In this document: positions 7,672-16,390 of the stretch, piece by piece
Layout: the number at the start of each line of letters is the position of its first letter
How positions within the stretch are numbered: position 1 is the first letter of the stretch
NCBI GenBank assembly: GCA_965656525.1
Contig: CBFHKY010000012.1
Location: 1 to 64,000, forward strand
Direction of reading: 5' to 3'
Source of the DNA: Pseudomaricurvus sp965656525
GTDB lineage: Bacteria; Pseudomonadota; Gammaproteobacteria; Pseudomonadales; Cellvibrionaceae
DNA: 64,000 nucleotides
Notes under the pieces: model-generated
Databases searched by the model: none
Told to the model about the DNA's origin: nothing
What the model saw: only the letters and a program-made list of their open reading frames with translations
Made by a program: the position numbers and the translations under genes

Positions 7672-10631
7672 CGTTTGAAATTACTGACATTGCCGCCATT
7701 GGCATAGCTTATGTACTGGTTCTTTTCGGGATTGCGTTAAGCGCTGAGCGCGGGTGGATTAGCGAAAAGATTTCTCGCCATCCATTAACCTACATTCTCT
7801 CGCTAGGGATCTTCGCCAGTGCTTGGGCCTTTTATGGTGTGATCGATCTCGCCTTTCAATTTGGCTATGGCGCTCTAGCTTACTACTTAGGCACCGGCGC
7901 ACTGTTTCTGTTTGCACCGGTGGCCATTGCCCCGCTCGTGCAGCTCGCGCGCCGATTTCAGATTCGCAGTCTCGCCGATCTCTTGGTGTTCCGTTATCAC
8001 AGCCAAGCCGCAGGTGCGCTAGCAACTGTGTGCATGCTGGTATCGTCACTGCCATTGCTAGCACTGCAAATCCAAGCGGTTGCGGACACGCTGCAAATTT
8101 TGACCATTCATAATCAACAGCCGCTGTCTGGGCCACTGGTATCTTGGAGTTACCGTGAAATCATGGCGCTGGCCTATTGTGGCATTCTGGCTATTTTCAC
8201 CATTTTATTTGGCTCCACTCGGGATCACCACCCAGGGCTGATTGTGGCCATGGCCTTCGAGTCTCTAGTCAAAGTCATCGCGTTATTGGCTATAGGTTTA
8301 TTTGCCGTCTACGGTGTTTTTGGCAGCATGGCTGAGCTAGACCAATGGTTACTGGATTACCCTGAGCATATCGAGCTGCTGCATACACCTGTGACAGAGA
8401 CTGGCTCACACACTTTACTGCTGGTCTTTTTGGCTTCCGCGATTGCTATGCCACATATTTTTCATATGAGCGTAGTAGAAAGTCCATTGAAAAAAATGAC
8501 GTCCACCCTCAGCTGGGCCTTCCCCCTATTTCTTCTGCTAATGGCCATTCCTGTCTTTCCTATTCTATGGGCGGGGTTTGAGCTGGGTGTTCCTTTACCC
8601 GCCCAGTACTTTACTCTGGGAATTCCCATGCTTAGCGAATCGCCTTCGCTAACGGTACTGGCATTCATTGGTGGCTTATCGGCGGCTACTGGGGCCATGG
8701 TGGCACTGTCTTTGGCTTTAAGCACGATGCTGCTGAACCATTGGTTACTGCCTATTTTGCGTATGCGCAACCCTTATGACCTTTACAAACAGCTACTTTG
8801 GTTACGCCGCTCGGTTATTTTGGTGGTATTTGCTTCTGGCTATTTATTCTATTTAGTACTGAACAATCGCTTGGGCCTCACCCACCTAGCCATGATGGCA
8901 TTCATTGAAACATTGCAGTTTTTACCGGGTATCTTGGCCATCTCTTACTGGCCGGCCGCTAATCGCCGCGGCTTTATTTGTGGTCTTTCACTCGGGAGCT
9001 TGGTGTGGGCAATCGGCCTGTTCTTGCCCTCGTTCACCGGTTGGCAACAAATCACCCTGCCCCTGCTGGACGTTCAAATCGGTGTAGGCATGACTCACTG
9101 GCATAGCATTACTATGTGGTCTATCAGCCTGAACTTGGCCGCATTTATTCTGATGTCATTCCTCACTAAACCGAGCGTAGAGGAACGCTACAGCGCCGAG
9201 CTCTGCGCCGAAGATGAGCTCAGTCACCCTCTGCGAATGATTCTTGATGTACACAGTGCGGAGGAATTCATTGAACGATTGGGCAAAACCCTAGGCCAAG
9301 AGAATGCGGCACGGGAAGTAAAGCACGCCCTCAACGAACTCAACCTGACCATTCACGAGCGCCGCCCTTACGCCTTAAGACGACTCCGAGATAGGCTGGA
9401 GGCCAATTTATCTGGCTTAATGGGAACCGCTATGGCCGGTGAAATCTTGGATAAAAATATCCCCTACCACCTGCCCGAGGCCAAAGGCACCACCGACATC
9501 AATCTGATTGAAAATCGTCTGACCCAATACCGTAGCCACTTAAGCGGGCTTGCAGCCGAGTTAAACAATCTGCGCCTGTATCACCGCAACACTTTGGAAG
9601 AGCTGCCCATGGCAGCCTGCTCCCTAGGAGACGACTCAGAGATTCTTATGTGGAATCACGCCATGCAAGAGCTGACAGGCGTATCGGCTGATTCGGTGGT
9701 TGGATCACACTTAAGTGACTTAGAGAATCCGTGGCAAGAGATTCTCGGTCGTTTTTCAAAAAGCCCGCTATCACACCGTCACAAACAGCAACTGTTTATC
9801 AACGACAACCCTCACTGGATCAGCTTACACAAAGCCAATATTTCTGGCCCTGCGGCTGATGGTGCCGACGGGCAGGTCATTTTGCTGGAAGACATGACAG
9901 ACTTACAACGTTTGGAGCAAGAGCTGGTTCACAGCGAAAGGCTGGCTTCTATTGGCCGCCTCGCTGCCGGTGTCGCACACGAAATAGGCAACCCCATTAC
10001 AGGTATTGCCTGTCTCGCGCAAAATTTGCGCTATGAGGCAAACGATCCCGAAGCCTGCGTGGAAACCGCCGATCAAATTCTTGGGCAGACCGATCGCGTT
10101 AGCCGAATCGTACAGTCACTGGTTAGCTTTTCTCATACAGGCCAGCAAGACAAACTCGACTTTATACCCGTATCTTTACAGAACTGCGCTGAAGAGGCGA
10201 TTCAGCTGTTGTCGCTGCAGAAAGAGAAACACCAAGTGCATTTTATTAATCAAATCGACGACGATGCTATTGTCCACGGTGATTCTCAGCGACTGATACA
10301 AGTCTTTATTAACCTGCTTTCTAACGCGCGTGATGCCAGTCCAGCGGATGCTTCCATATTTTTAGATGCCGAAATTGAAGATCGCTTTTGCCTAATCACC
10401 GTAACGGATGAAGGTACTGGCATTCCAAAAGCACAACAGGAACGTGTATTAGAGCCTTTCTTTACGAGTAAAGAGCCTGGCGAAGGTACTGGGCTTGGCT
10501 TGGCAATGGTTTATAGCATTGTCGATGACCATGAAGGTCAATTAGAAATCGAAAGCCCACCGCCAAATCAAGATCACGGCACCCAAATTCGCATAAAATT
10601 GCCACGTCAGCTTGAAACTCAAGCCAACTAA
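7668..10631 (+). CDS. cbrA: Sensor histidine kinase CbrA with sodium/solute-symporter-like membrane domain
   Basis: A 987-residue hybrid of a transporter and a kinase. Residues 1 to about 500 form a many-helix SLC5/SSS-like region. A linker of about 110 residues matches the place of the STAC domain, then a PAS-like domain (about 640-745). The HisKA phosphoacceptor lies in AAGVAHEIGNPITG (His near residue 771), the N box in INLLSNARDASP (near 886), and the G boxes in DEGTGIP and GEGTGLGLAM (near 939). With CbrB it senses carbon/nitrogen balance and nutrient amino acids such as histidine in Pseudomonas. The ATG at 7668 overlaps the cbrX stop; an upstream in-frame ATG at 7569 lies inside cbrX and is rejected. 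Confidence 0.95.
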   Translation: MTFEITDIAAIGIAYVLVLFGIALSAERGWISEKISRHPLTYILSLGIFASAWAFYGVIDLAFQFGYGALAYYLGTGALFLFAPVAIAPLVQLARRFQIRSLADLLVFRYHSQAAGALATVCMLVSSLPLLALQIQAVADTLQILTIHNQQPLSGPLVSWSYREIMALAYCGILAIFTILFGSTRDHHPGLIVAMAFESLVKVIALLAIGLFAVYGVFGSMAELDQWLLDYPEHIELLHTPVTETGSHTLLLVFLASAIAMPHIFHMSVVESPLKKMTSTLSWAFPLFLLLMAIPVFPILWAGFELGVPLPAQYFTLGIPMLSESPSLTVLAFIGGLSAATGAMVALSLALSTMLLNHWLLPILRMRNPYDLYKQLLWLRRSVILVVFASGYLFYLVLNNRLGLTHLAMMAFIETLQFLPGILAISYWPAANRRGFICGLSLGSLVWAIGLFLPSFTGWQQITLPLLDVQIGVGMTHWHSITMWSISLNLAAFILMSFLTKPSVEERYSAELCAEDELSHPLRMILDVHSAEEFIERLGKTLGQENAAREVKHALNELNLTIHERRPYALRRLRDRLEANLSGLMGTAMAGEILDKNIPYHLPEAKGTTDINLIENRLTQYRSHLSGLAAELNNLRLYHRNTLEELPMAACSLGDDSEILMWNHAMQELTGVSADSVVGSHLSDLENPWQEILGRFSKSPLSHRHKQQLFINDNPHWISLHKANISGPAADGADGQVILLEDMTDLQRLEQELVHSERLASIGRLAAGVAHEIGNPITGIACLAQNLRYEANDPEACVETADQILGQTDRVSRIVQSLVSFSHTGQQDKLDFIPVSLQNCAEEAIQLLSLQKEKHQVHFINQIDDDAIVHGDSQRLIQVFINLLSNARDASPADASIFLDAEIEDRFCLITVTDEGTGIPKAQQERVLEPFFTSKEPGEGTGLGLAMVYSIVDDHEGQLEIESPPPNQDHGTQIRIKLPRQLETQAN

Positions 10632-10691
10632 CGTAACACTGGGGTGCTACAACGAATATTCCGGTAACAAATTCGGGTAACATGTAAGCCT

Positions 10692-12107
10692 ATGAGTAAC
10701 ATACTGGTTGTTGAAGACGAAGTTATCATTCGCACCGCACTGCGCAAATTGCTAGAGCGAAACAAATACACCGTCAGTGAGGCAGCCTCCGTTAAGGAAG
10801 CCCTGAGCCGCCATGACCTCACTCGTTATGACTTGGTCATTAGCGACCTTCGCTTACCTGGTGCACCTGGTACTGATCTGATTAAAGCCGCAGGGGATAC
10901 GCCTGTGTTGATCATGACCAGCTATGCCAGCCTACGCTCGGCTGTCGACTCTATGCGGCTTGGCGCTGTGGATTATATTGCCAAGCCCTTTGATCATGAT
11001 GAAATGGTCAACGCCGTGAAACGGGTTATTGGCAAAGCCAACGATGCCGCGAAGCAACGTAAACCCAGCAAGACTTCCAGCCATCAAATTTCTGGCATGA
11101 TAGGCAACAGCACTGTCATGAAAACGCTCTATAACCGCATTCATAAGGTGGCTCCCACAAAGGCGACCGTGCTGGTAAATGGAGAAACAGGCACCGGCAA
11201 GGAGCTCGTTGCCAAGGCCATTCACAGTGAAAGCCCTCGTCACGGCAACCCGCTGATCTCTGTAAACTGTGCCGCCATTCCAGAAACATTAATTGAATCT
11301 GAGCTTTTTGGTCATGAAAAAGGCGCTTTTACAGGTGCCGCCAGTAAAAACGAAGGTCTCGTGGCCGCCGCCGATGGCGGCACGCTGTTTCTCGATGAGA
11401 TTGGTGAACTGCCTTTAGAGGCACAAGCTCGCTTGCTGCGTGTACTACAGGAAGGCGAGGTGCGTCCTATTGGCTCCACAGAGTCGCGCCGCGTGAATGT
11501 TCGCCTAGTGGCCGCCACCCATCGCGATCTGCGCAAACTCTGCAAAGAGGGCCGTTTCCGGGAAGATCTGTACTACCGCATTAACGTCGTACAGCTCACA
11601 CTGCCACCGCTGCGCGATCGCGGTAGAGACATCATTGCTCTCGCAGACACTTTGTTACAACGCTACTGTAGCGACATGGGCAAGGAGTTGCTCAACTTAA
11701 CTCCAGAAGCGATTCAGGCCATCACCACTTACACATGGCCCGGTAACGTTCGTGAATTAGAAAACGCCATCCAGAGGGCGGTGATTCTGTGTGAGGACGA
11801 TAAAGAAATCTCACACGATCTACTGGCTATTGATTTAGATTTGGTAGAACTGGACAACGAAACCAATGATATCTTCCAGGAAGTTCGACAAAGCCAGGAA
11901 TCCAACCGCCAAAAATCGTCATCCGACTCTGCTCCAGAACCTACAGAGGACTTATCCTTAGAGGACTACTTCCAGCACTTTGTGCTTGAACACCAAGACA
12001 CAATGAGTGAAACCGAACTTGCTAGAAAGCTGGGTGTCAGTCGCAAGTGCCTTTGGGAGCGCCGTCAGCGTTTAGGCATTCCACGTAAAAAAAGTGCAGC
12101 CAAGTAA
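10692..12107 (+). CDS. cbrB: Sigma54-dependent response regulator CbrB
   Basis: A 471-residue NtrC-class activator. The receiver domain (about 1-120) has the phospho-Asp in VISDLRLPG. The AAA+ domain has Walker A GETGTGKE near residue 163, the sigma54 contact loop GAFTGA near 211 and Walker B GGTLFLDEIGE. A Fis-type helix-turn-helix (ETELARKLGVSRKCLWERRQ) ends the protein. It is encoded 60 bases after cbrA, probably in the same transcript. In Pseudomonas its main target is the crcZ promoter directly downstream; a sigma54 promoter is indeed present here at 12422-12437. Confidence 0.96.
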   Translation: MSNILVVEDEVIIRTALRKLLERNKYTVSEAASVKEALSRHDLTRYDLVISDLRLPGAPGTDLIKAAGDTPVLIMTSYASLRSAVDSMRLGAVDYIAKPFDHDEMVNAVKRVIGKANDAAKQRKPSKTSSHQISGMIGNSTVMKTLYNRIHKVAPTKATVLVNGETGTGKELVAKAIHSESPRHGNPLISVNCAAIPETLIESELFGHEKGAFTGAASKNEGLVAAADGGTLFLDEIGELPLEAQARLLRVLQEGEVRPIGSTESRRVNVRLVAATHRDLRKLCKEGRFREDLYYRINVVQLTLPPLRDRGRDIIALADTLLQRYCSDMGKELLNLTPEAIQAITTYTWPGNVRELENAIQRAVILCEDDKEISHDLLAIDLDLVELDNETNDIFQEVRQSQESNRQKSSSDSAPEPTEDLSLEDYFQHFVLEHQDTMSETELARKLGVSRKCLWERRQRLGIPRKKSAAK

Positions 12108-12112
12108 CCACA

Positions 12113-12153
12113 TCAGCTCAATGGACTTATTCTTTCACAGCCCATTGAGCTGA
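12113..12153. repeat. Inverted repeat (hairpin) after cbrB
   Basis: A 12-bp perfect inverted repeat, TCAGCTCAATGG (12113-12124) and CCATTGAGCTGA (12142-12153), separated by 17 bases. No T-run follows, so it is not a canonical terminator. It could stabilise the 3' end of cbrAB mRNA or be a Rho-associated end. Confidence 0.6.
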
Positions 12154-12260
12154 AACACACCACCCTGCTTCATGTTCTCAACACAAAACTCATCAGGTTC
12201 GACCTTCTGTTTTTTTAAGCCTACCCTCTAACGCCTCTTTTCGAATACCTGCATCACCCA

Positions 12261-12346
12261 GTAACACCAATCACACAAAAAGTGACACCCATAGAAGTGT
12301 TACCCTAAATTCTCTTTTGTAACATCCTACGAAACAAACGGTAACG
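12261..12346. promoter_or_regulatory. Cluster of GTAACA half-sites, candidate CbrB enhancer sites
   Basis: Half-sites: GTAACA 12261-12266, GTGACA 12282-12287, TGTTAC 12298-12303 (opposite orientation), GTAACA 12319-12324 and GTAACG 12341-12346. Starts are 21, 16, 21 and 22 bases apart, mostly two helical turns. The pair at 12298-12324 is an inverted repeat TGTTAC-N15-GTAACA, resembling the palindrome I recall for CbrB sites at Pseudomonas putida crcZ. The cluster ends about 100 bases upstream of the predicted start site, a normal distance for sigma54 enhancers. Confidence 0.6.
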
Positions 12347-12421
12347 AAAGCTAATAAAAACCCCACTCCAAAAAAACAAAAAAATAACCTAAGCCACTGT
12401 TTTAAAACAACTTATCAAAAC

Positions 12422-12437
12422 TGGCACAGCATATGCT
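12422..12437 (+). promoter_or_regulatory. Sigma54 (RpoN) promoter of the CrcZ-like RNA
   Basis: TGGCACAGCATATGCT: the GG at 12423-12424 (-24) and GC at 12435-12436 (-12) are exactly ten bases apart, and TGGCAC matches the consensus -24 element fully. The predicted start is about 12448, just before the first AATAATAA motif. CbrB, a sigma54 activator with a GAFTGA loop, is encoded immediately upstream. Confidence 0.85.
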
Positions 12438-12447
12438 AAGTAGGTAG

Positions 12448-12757
12448 ACATAATAATAACAACAAACAATAAAAATGAATAAAGACTCTAATAACAACAA
12501 TAAATAATAATAAAAAATGTTAAAAACAATAATAAAAACGACAATAAGAAAAATAATAATTACAGCTTGAGAAAAACGACTAATAACAACAAAAAATAAC
12601 AATAAAAGCGATAGTAGTGACTGTTACAACTAACTCATACAGGAAAGAATTTGCCGAAGAGCAAATTGCCGCAAGCATGGAAGCGATACGTTTTGCGGAA
12701 TAAGAAAATGGAAGCACGAATTATACGGGACGGCCTATGCCTTCCCGTTTTCATTTC
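12448..12757 (+). ncRNA. crcZ: CrcZ-like regulatory RNA (Hfq/Crc decoy)
   Basis: An RNA of about 300 nt predicted between a sigma54 promoter and an intrinsic terminator, in the exact place of crcZ in Pseudomonas (between cbrB and pcnB). Its first 160 nt hold four clusters of overlapping AAnAAnAA motifs (about 12452-12475, 12490-12516, 12522-12562 and 12582-12606), mainly AATAATAA, AATAACAA and AACAACAA. These are the catabolite-activity motifs bound by the distal face of Hfq with Crc. Pseudomonas CrcZ carries such motifs and relieves catabolite repression by sequestering Hfq/Crc. The 3' third is mixed sequence. Sequence identity to known CrcZ is not claimed; motif content, promoter type, length and synteny carry the call. 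Confidence 0.85.
12725..12757 (+). terminator. Intrinsic terminator of the CrcZ-like RNA
   Basis: ACGGGA (12725-12730), a C/T mismatch, GGC, loop CTAT, GCC, then TCCCGT (12743-12748), followed by a T-rich tail TTTTCATTTC. Confidence 0.8.
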
Positions 12758-12784
12758 TGTTATCTGACTTTCCCTTTTTCACGT

Positions 12785-12813
12785 GTTACACTCCAGCATC
12801 TTGGTTATATACT
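12785..12813 (+). promoter_or_regulatory. Candidate sigma70 promoter of pcnB
   Basis: GTTACA (12785-12790) and TATACT (12808-12813) with a 17-base spacer, after the RNA terminator and about 95 bases before pcnB. Each box matches consensus only moderately. Confidence 0.4.
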
Positions 12814-12909
12814 GTGAGCAAAGCTCTTAGGTATAACTACTAGGTATACACCTTCATCCACTTATACGCCTGAATTATGTAGGCGACGACCTCTACAGTT
12901 CCTACCACT

Positions 12910-14274
12910 ATGCTGAAAAAGCTACTGAGCTTTCCCCTTATCCCTTCTCTAAGACGTGGCACTGCAAAGCTACATCACACCATCGTCCCTAGAGAAAAAC
13001 ACAATATCTCACGGCGTAACATCAGTCGTTCAGCCATTAAAGTGATGCAGAGGTTAGATGAAGGTGGGTTTGAGGCCTATTTAGTAGGCGGTGGTGTCAG
13101 AGACTTGCTATTAAATGGTCACCCAAAAGATTTTGATGTGGCGACGAATGCGACGCCGGAACAGGTAAAGCATTTATTCCGCAGTTCTCGGATTATTGGG
13201 CGACGCTTTAGGATTGTGCATGTTCGCTTTGGCCGAGAAATCATCGAGGTCACTACCTTTCGTGGACATCACTCGGAAAGTAAAGACCAAAAGCAATCCT
13301 CCACATCCAATGATGGTATGCTCTTACGCGATAACGTGTATGGCGACATCCGCTCAGACGCCATGCGTCGCGACTTTACCATTAACGCCCTGTATTACAC
13401 ACTCAATCACTTCAGCATTCACGACTATGCCGGCGGTATGCAGGACATTAGCAAACGTCGCATCCGCATGATTGGTGATCCAGAAACTCGATACAAAGAA
13501 GACCCCGTCCGAATGCTGAGGGCGGTACGTTTCGCCGGTAAACTCGACTTTCAGATCGATAAAGCCACTGCCGCCCCTATCAAAAAATTGGCCCCGCTGC
13601 TTGGCAATATCCCTTCAGCACGTTTATTTGAAGAAGTACTCAAGTTATTCATGAGCGGCTACGGTCGAGCCGTGTTCCCGCTACTGAAGGAGTATGAACT
13701 GCTCTCTCACATCCTACCGGCAACTCACAGCGCGCTGAACCAAGAAGCACCTTTTGCCAAAGACTTGATCAACCAGGCACTTGAAAACACAGATCTGCGC
13801 ATCAAAAACAATCAGCGTGTCACTCCGGCCTATATCTATGCGGCCATGTTGTGGCCAGCCATTTGCCTCAAAGAGCAGGCGCTTAAAGACGAAGGTGCAA
13901 AAGGGGGCGAAGCACACCAGAAGGCTTCCCAAGAAGTGCTACAAGAACAATTGCAAGCAACCGCTATTCCAAAGCGCTTCACTCAAGGCATGAAGGACAT
14001 TTGGGAGTTGCAACATCGGCTGGCCATTCGCGGCGGTAAACGTGCCGAAAGAAGCTTTGAGCACCCTAGGTTTCGAGCGGCCTACGATTTTGTCTTGATG
14101 CGCGAGCAAGCAGGCGAGAATCTTAATGGACTGGGCGAGTGGTGGACTCAATATCAGGCAACCGACGAAGAAGGCCGTGCAGCGATGGTTGCCAGCCTTG
14201 AACAGAAGAAGCGTCCTCGTCGCAAGCGCAAGCGTGCGCCACGCCAACGTCCACCCGTACCACCGCAAACTTGA
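12910..14274 (+). CDS. pcnB: Poly(A) polymerase I
   Basis: A 454-residue class II nucleotidyltransferase that adds poly(A) tails to RNA 3' ends and promotes decay. The catalytic head shows AYLVGGGVRDLLLNGHPKDF with the DxD pair, then the RRDFTINALYY and YKEDPVRMLRAVRFAGK blocks typical of this family. The C-terminus is strongly basic (EQKKRPRRKRKRAPRQR), as in bacterial PAP I and unlike CCA-adding enzymes. ATG at 12910. folK follows within 30 bases, suggesting one transcript pcnB-folK-kinase-panB. Confidence 0.95.
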   Translation: MLKKLLSFPLIPSLRRGTAKLHHTIVPREKHNISRRNISRSAIKVMQRLDEGGFEAYLVGGGVRDLLLNGHPKDFDVATNATPEQVKHLFRSSRIIGRRFRIVHVRFGREIIEVTTFRGHHSESKDQKQSSTSNDGMLLRDNVYGDIRSDAMRRDFTINALYYTLNHFSIHDYAGGMQDISKRRIRMIGDPETRYKEDPVRMLRAVRFAGKLDFQIDKATAAPIKKLAPLLGNIPSARLFEEVLKLFMSGYGRAVFPLLKEYELLSHILPATHSALNQEAPFAKDLINQALENTDLRIKNNQRVTPAYIYAAMLWPAICLKEQALKDEGAKGGEAHQKASQEVLQEQLQATAIPKRFTQGMKDIWELQHRLAIRGGKRAERSFEHPRFRAAYDFVLMREQAGENLNGLGEWWTQYQATDEEGRAAMVASLEQKKRPRRKRKRAPRQRPPVPPQT

Positions 14275-14301
14275 TAGTACACCTGTTTGAGTAACCTACC
14301 T

Positions 14302-14805
14302 ATGAGCTTGGCGTTCATTGGCATTGGCAGCAATCTAAACAACCCGCAACAGCAGGCTGAACAAGCCTTGCTGTCGCTTAGCGAAATACCCCAGTGTCGA
14401 GTCATACAGCACTCTAGCTGGTATCAAAACCGCGCTATCGGCCCTGGTGAGCAACCGGATTTTATCAATGGTGTAGCGGCACTTAACACCCAGCTGGAGC
14501 CTCACGCCCTGCTTGACCAACTGCAAGCCATCGAACATCAACAAAAGCGTGTTCGTGGTGTGCACTGGGGGCCAAGAACCATCGATTTGGATTTACTGTT
14601 GTATGACCAGATGTGTATCGACACCGCCCGCTTGCAAGTCCCCCATCCTTTTTTGACACAGCGCGACTTTGTGCTCTACCCTTTGGCCGAATTGCAGCCA
14701 GAACTGATACTACCCTGTGGAACGGCTATCGCGACGCTGTTAAAACATCAGCCCAACAATCTGATAAAGCTGGTCTCTCCAGCGCTGGGAGCAACAAGTG
14801 ACTGA
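14302..14805 (+). CDS. folK: 6-hydroxymethyl-7,8-dihydropterin pyrophosphokinase
   Basis: A protein of about 167 residues that transfers pyrophosphate from ATP to hydroxymethyl-dihydropterin in folate synthesis. The opening FIGIGSNLNNPQQQ and the signature WGPRTIDLDLLLYD are intact. I take the ATG at 14302; a TTG at 14287 in the same frame is the alternative and neither has a strong ribosome-binding site. The stop overlaps the start of the next gene by eight bases, indicating coupled translation. Confidence 0.95.
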   Translation: MSLAFIGIGSNLNNPQQQAEQALLSLSEIPQCRVIQHSSWYQNRAIGPGEQPDFINGVAALNTQLEPHALLDQLQAIEHQQKRVRGVHWGPRTIDLDLLLYDQMCIDTARLQVPHPFLTQRDFVLYPLAELQPELILPCGTAIATLLKHQPNNLIKLVSPALGATSD

Positions 14806-15478
14806 CAGCTTTAATATTACCGTTGACGCCTTTGCCACTAAACCGCCTCGGTTCATTGCCATCGAGGGGCCTATTGGTGTCGGGAAAACCACTCTAGCCA
14901 AACACCTTGCGCGGACATTTCAGTATGAGCTATTACTCGAAAACGCCAATGAAAATCCTTTTTTAGAGCGCTTTTACGCCAACCCTAAAGCAGCCGCGCT
15001 GCCCACACAGCTCTTTTTTTTGTTTCAGCGAGCCCAACAAGTCGAAGATTTGCGTCAGCAAGACATGTTTCAAAGCTGCTGGGTAGCAGACTTTCTGATG
15101 GACAAAGATCAGCTCTTTGCTCAGGTCACCCTCGATGATGATGAGCTAACCATCTATCAACAGGTTTACAATCAGCTGACCATCGATGCACCCAAACCGG
15201 ATTTGGTGATTTATTTACAAGCACCAACCCCTGTTTTGGAAGAGCGAATCAAGCAGCGAGGCCTCGACGCTGAGCGCAATATTGAAAGTGGCTACTTGGC
15301 CATGCTAAACGACGCTTACATGCACTTTTTTCACTATTACGACAGCACACCGCTGTTGATTGTTAATGCCTCCGAGCTAGACTTGGCCAACAATGCCGAG
15401 CACTACCAACAGCTAGTGGAGTACATGTTAACAATTAACAGCGGCCGTCATTACTACAACCCCACACCTACGTTGTAA
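14798..15478 (+). CDS. Deoxynucleoside kinase family protein
   Basis: A 226-residue P-loop kinase of the deoxyguanosine/deoxyadenosine kinase family. It has the P-loop IEGPIGVGKTTLAKHL near residue 22, the substrate-binding ENANENPFLERFY segment, and a lid with ERIKQRGLDAERNI. It probably phosphorylates deoxynucleosides for salvage; substrate choice cannot be read from sequence. The GTG start at 14798 overlaps folK and has GGGAG seven bases upstream. A gene of this family sits between folK and panB in Pseudomonas as well. Confidence 0.88.
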   Translation: MTDSFNITVDAFATKPPRFIAIEGPIGVGKTTLAKHLARTFQYELLLENANENPFLERFYANPKAAALPTQLFFLFQRAQQVEDLRQQDMFQSCWVADFLMDKDQLFAQVTLDDDELTIYQQVYNQLTIDAPKPDLVIYLQAPTPVLEERIKQRGLDAERNIESGYLAMLNDAYMHFFHYYDSTPLLIVNASELDLANNAEHYQQLVEYMLTINSGRHYYNPTPTL

Positions 15479-15484
15479 TTGCCT

Positions 15485-16312
15485 ATGCCATACGCTACTC
15501 ACTCTACTGAAACAGCCCTCAGCAAGCCCATTTCGATTCTCACTTTGCGGAAGATGAAAGAGCAAGGGGAAAAATTTGTCACGGTAGCGCTCTACGACGC
15601 TCCTCTAGCCGCGATGGCCCTTAAGACCGGGGTCGAAGTACTGTTAGTAGGCGATAGCCTGGGCATGACCGTTCTGGGCTACGACAGCACTATCCCGGTG
15701 ACGATGGAACAGATGATCTACCATGTAGAAGCGGTGAAGCGCGGCAATAATAAATCGCTGATCATGGGAGACATGCCTTTTATGACCTATGCCACGCCCG
15801 AACAAGCCATGGTTAACGCCACTCGTATCATGCAAGCCGGCGCGCACATGGTCAAAATTGAAGGCGGCGCTTGGTTAGCACCTACCGTACAAATGCTGGG
15901 TGAGCGAGGTATCCCTGTCTGTGCCCACTTAGGCTTAACACCACAATCGGTAAACAAGTTTGGCGGCTTTCGTGTGCAGGGTCGAAGCGATGAACAGGCC
16001 GATCAAATTCTTGCTGACGCCGTTGCCTTAGACAAGGCCGGGGCTGACTTATTAGTATTGGAATGTGTTCCCTGCGAACTGGCCAAGCGCATCACCGAAA
16101 CAGTATCGATGCCCACAATTGGTATTGGCGCTGGCAAAGAAACCGATGCTCAGGTTTTGGTGATCAATGATATTTTAGGTTTAACGGAGACGCCCCCAAA
16201 GTTTTCGAAGAACTTTTTGGTGGAAGCACAAGATATTCCCGGCGCCCTGCATAAATACGTCAGCGATGTAAAAACCGGCGTGTTTCCAGATAATGACCAC
16301 ACATTTGGCTAG
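15485..16312 (+). CDS. panB: 3-methyl-2-oxobutanoate hydroxymethyltransferase
   Basis: A 275-residue enzyme that transfers a formaldehyde unit from methylene-tetrahydrofolate to 2-oxoisovalerate, giving ketopantoate in the pantothenate pathway. The metal and substrate residues are in LLVGDSLGMTVLGYDSTIPV and VKIEGG, with GIGAGKETDAQVLV near the end. ATG at 15485; a TTG six bases upstream is in frame. panC, which normally follows panB, is absent: a terminator comes next, so panC must be elsewhere. Confidence 0.95.
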   Translation: MPYATHSTETALSKPISILTLRKMKEQGEKFVTVALYDAPLAAMALKTGVEVLLVGDSLGMTVLGYDSTIPVTMEQMIYHVEAVKRGNNKSLIMGDMPFMTYATPEQAMVNATRIMQAGAHMVKIEGGAWLAPTVQMLGERGIPVCAHLGLTPQSVNKFGGFRVQGRSDEQADQILADAVALDKAGADLLVLECVPCELAKRITETVSMPTIGIGAGKETDAQVLVINDILGLTETPPKFSKNFLVEAQDIPGALHKYVSDVKTGVFPDNDHTFG

Positions 16313-16344
16313 CCGCTGACGTTTGATAGCTAGAATCTTGTGCT

Positions 16345-16370
16345 AAAAACGGGCTCTTAGGCCCGTTTTT
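16345..16370. terminator. Bidirectional terminator between panB and ribA
   Basis: A perfect 10-bp inverted repeat AAAAACGGGC / GCCCGTTTTT with a six-base loop. The flanking A and T runs give a U-tract on either strand, so it can serve both convergent genes. Confidence 0.9.
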
Positions 16371-16390
16371 AGTTTATAGCACTGCCTGTT

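Noticed and set aside
12402..12602. Minus-strand 66-codon frame rich in Ile, Tyr, Val and Phe, resembling a membrane peptide
   Set aside because: It is the reverse complement of the A-rich motif clusters of the CrcZ-like RNA. The hydrophobic look comes from T-rich codons, and there is no ribosome-binding site.
12440..12610. AT-rich tract considered as a replication origin or DNA-bending region
   Set aside because: No DnaA boxes or neighbouring origin genes. The regular AAnAAnAA pattern with promoter and terminator fits an RNA gene better.
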